A stretch of 38,997 nucleotides of DNA. It comes from an uncultured Brevibacillus sp. (GTDB lineage: Bacteria; Bacillota; Bacilli; Brevibacillales; Brevibacillaceae). Where the stretch lies: NCBI GenBank assembly GCA_946402065.1, contig CAMIVR010000039.1:1-38997 (forward strand). The letters run 5' to 3'. Positions within the stretch are counted from its first letter, which is position 1, and each line of letters opens with the position of its first letter. The position numbers were made by a program, and so were the translations under genes. A model generated the notes under the pieces. It saw only the letters and a program-made list of their open reading frames with translations, was not told where the DNA came from and did no database searches. Positions 37,477 to 38,997 of the stretch are shown here, one piece after another.

Positions 37477-38580
37477 CTATTTCATCATGTCATACTTGAT
37501 AAAGGTAGCGATCTCTTCGGCTGCAGCCGGTTTTGCGATTGCTTTTGCCATGCTTTTCATATTGCTGACCTTTGACGCGTTTTGCAGAAGTTCGCCAATA
37601 AAATAGATCAATTGCTCGGTTACATTGGCATGAACGGCGCACCCATTATTCAAGAGGAAATGGCTGTTGCGCTCCTCCTGTCCGGGCAGCGGGTTGTAAA
37701 TAATCATGGGCACTTGCTTGCTCAGCACTTCGGCAGTGGTCAAGCCCCCGGATTTGGTGACGATCAGATCAGCTACTTCAAGATACTCGTGAAAATTGTC
37801 AACAAAGCGCAACGGCACGACTTCATGGGAGTAAATCCGACTGGATACTTTGTTAAATAATTTCCTGTTTTCTCCTGTGAGGACAAAGATCTTCAGTGGT
37901 GTATCGATCTGTTCCAATCCCAGCAGTACCTTTTCCATCGGCCCAAGCCCCAAACCGCCGCCAGACAAGATGATCACTTTATGCTCTGAACGTATTTGAA
38001 ACTTTTCCAGCAGCGTATTTTTATCCAGTGGCTCCCGGTACTTTTGCATGATCGGAATCCCGGTCGGTTTAAACTTCCGGTAATCCTGATGGTAGATGTC
38101 GACGAGATAGTACAACTGGTCATGGGCGATGAAGTAGTAATTTATATGGTGATTGATCCAGGACGGATGGATCGTATAGTCCGTTATTACCGTATAAATC
38201 GGCGCTTCCCACTCGTTTCTCCCTTTTAAAACGGAGAGCATGCAGCTGGCGAATGGGTGCGTGGCGATAAAGGCATCGGGCTGGACGTTTTCAATCAGCT
38301 TTTTCAGTTTATTGGCCAGCAGTTTGTTCATGAACACGTTCATGTCAAAAAAACGGGTTCTCTCTGTGTTGTGGTAAATCCTCCCCCACATTTTGGGGGA
38401 AAGCTTCAAGAGGTTCGTATATCCCTCTAACAGTATCTTATGAAAGGTAGGGCTGATGTACTCAAGTGTATCGATAATCATTGATGAATAACCTACCGCT
38501 GCCAAATGTTCCTGAATAGCTCGCGCTGCCTGATTATGTCCGTTGCCAATGGAAGCGGAAAAGATTAGGATTTTCCTCAT
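37477..38580 (-). CDS. MGDG-synthase/UgtP-like glycolipid glycosyltransferase (GT28)
   Basis: A 367-residue glycosyltransferase of the family that includes plant MGDG synthase, bacterial UgtP and MurG. The N-terminal half starts MRKILIFSASIGNGHNQAARA, the nucleotide-sugar half has LSGGGLGLGPMEKVL near residue 208 and TKSGGLTTAEVLSKQVPMIIY near 277, then PLPGQEERNSHFL. Relatives add glucose or galactose to diacylglycerol at the inner membrane face; the exact acceptor is not shown. GAAGGAGAAG precedes the ATG. It lies between the rRNA gene and ctsR. Confidence 0.85.
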   Translation of the reverse strand: MRKILIFSASIGNGHNQAARAIQEHLAAVGYSSMIIDTLEYISPTFHKILLEGYTNLLKLSPKMWGRIYHNTERTRFFDMNVFMNKLLANKLKKLIENVQPDAFIATHPFASCMLSVLKGRNEWEAPIYTVITDYTIHPSWINHHINYYFIAHDQLYYLVDIYHQDYRKFKPTGIPIMQKYREPLDKNTLLEKFQIRSEHKVIILSGGGLGLGPMEKVLLGLEQIDTPLKIFVLTGENRKLFNKVSSRIYSHEVVPLRFVDNFHEYLEVADLIVTKSGGLTTAEVLSKQVPMIIYNPLPGQEERNSHFLLNNGCAVHANVTEQLIYFIGELLQNASKVSNMKSMAKAIAKPAAAEEIATFIKYDMMK

Positions 38581-38664
38581 AGTGCTTCTCCTTCACATTT
38601 CTTCGTCCTTATTCTTTCCCTTACTCTTTCCTTTATTTTTTCTCTACATCGTTCCTCTTACATG

Positions 38665-38868
38665 TTAGTCCAGTCCTTTTTGATTCTCAAGTAAATTACT
38701 GTCGGCTAATTTGTTAAACTCCTCGACAAAAACTGCACAATCGTATAAAACAATTAGAAAACTTGGCTTATCGACAAGTCCAATAGCGAAAGCCTTAGTT
38801 TTTCTTATACTTTCATCCTTTACCGCATTAGCGATATTAAACTTTCTGAAAGTACAAAAAAAAACCAT
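38665..38868 (-). CDS. Small hypothetical protein after the 23S rRNA gene
   Basis: A 67-residue frame (MVFFCTFRKFNIANAVKDES to LLENQKGLD) whose ATG follows AAAAGGG by about 9 nt. No family is recognised. It occupies the place where a 5S rRNA gene would be expected and could be a remnant of a larger gene. Base composition is AT-rich. Treat as hypothetical. Confidence 0.35.
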   Translation of the reverse strand: MVFFCTFRKFNIANAVKDESIRKTKAFAIGLVDKPSFLIVLYDCAVFVEEFNKLADSNLLENQKGLD

Positions 38869-38961
38869 AATGTCTATCCCTTTTAAAGAGACAGGATTAC
38901 GGCTTGTTGTTTATTCCTTGAAAACTGGATACGCAAGATTAAAAGCAAAGGATGTATTGTG

Positions 38962-38997
38962 TGGATAAGTCCTCGACCGATTAGTATTCGTCAGCTC
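38962..38997 (-). rRNA. 23S rRNA, 3' end (partial)
   Basis: The last bases, read on the minus strand, are GAGCTGACGAATACTAATCG then GTCGAGGACTTATCC, the conserved 3' end of Bacillales 23S rRNA. The following TATCCAGTTTTCAAGGA (plus coordinates about 38916-38932) is the kind of 3' flank that pairs with the 16S-23S spacer to form the stalk cut by RNase III/Mini-III. The gene continues outside the window. B. subtilis also has an rRNA operon upstream of ctsR. Confidence 0.9.

Noticed and set aside
37361..37606. Hydrophobic 81-residue plus-strand frame that looks like a membrane protein
   Set aside because: Most of it is antisense to the glycosyltransferase C-terminus, and no ribosome-binding site or promoter was seen.
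1..38997. CRISPR arrays, tRNA genes, prophage or plasmid origins
   Set aside because: No regularly spaced repeats, tRNA-like cloverleaf ends, integrases or replication genes were seen anywhere in the window.

Overview
The window is a chromosomal core segment of a spore-forming, low-to-mid GC Firmicute. Gene order and protein sequences point to Bacillales, family Paenibacillaceae, most likely Brevibacillus; the genus is judged from memory of related proteins, not from a search. Nearly every gene is on the minus strand, so the region is transcribed from high to low coordinates, away from a 23S rRNA gene whose 3' end is cut by the right edge.

In transcription order (right to left): the 23S rRNA 3' end with no 5S gene behind it; a small unrecognised ORF; a glycolipid-type glycosyltransferase; the CtsR regulon operon ctsR-mcsA-mcsB-clpC (class III heat shock, protein arginine phosphorylation); radA and disA (DNA repair, c-di-AMP); pssA; a small divergent plus-strand gene; yacL (PIN-TRAM); ispD-ispF (isoprenoids); gltX; a Cys T-box riboswitch; cysE-cysS-mrnC-rlmB-yacP (cysteine supply, tRNA charging, RNA maturation and decay); sigH; rpmG-secE-nusG; rplK-rplA; rplJ-rplL; rsmC; rpoB-rpoC; then the str operon ybxF-rpsL-rpsG-fusA-tuf. 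At the left edge a transporter gene (EamA type) appears to be broken by the end of an IS21-like element.

The main departure from the expected layout lies between rpoC and ybxF. Two plus-strand genes (5454-6515 and 6595-7431) sit there head-on to the RNA polymerase and str operons. The first encodes a secreted protein with a hydrophobic pretoxin-like segment and a histidine-rich C-terminus; the second encodes a cytosolic protein that could be its immunity partner. The cassette has its own promoter with a palindromic operator, an internal terminator-like hairpin, and a bidirectional terminator shared with rpoC. The str operon has its own near-consensus promoter in the same interval, so it does not need read-through from rpoBC.

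Regulatory DNA is unusually easy to read here. Near-consensus SigA promoters precede str, rpoB, rplJ, rplK, rpmG, sigH, yacL, pssA and ctsR. Recognisable RNA or DNA control sites are the L10 leader, an L1 binding site, the Cys T-box and the CtsR operator. The roughly 270-nt rpoB leader carries a tiny ORF with a strong Shine-Dalgarno, two competing hairpins and a terminator-like hairpin, which looks like an attenuation module.
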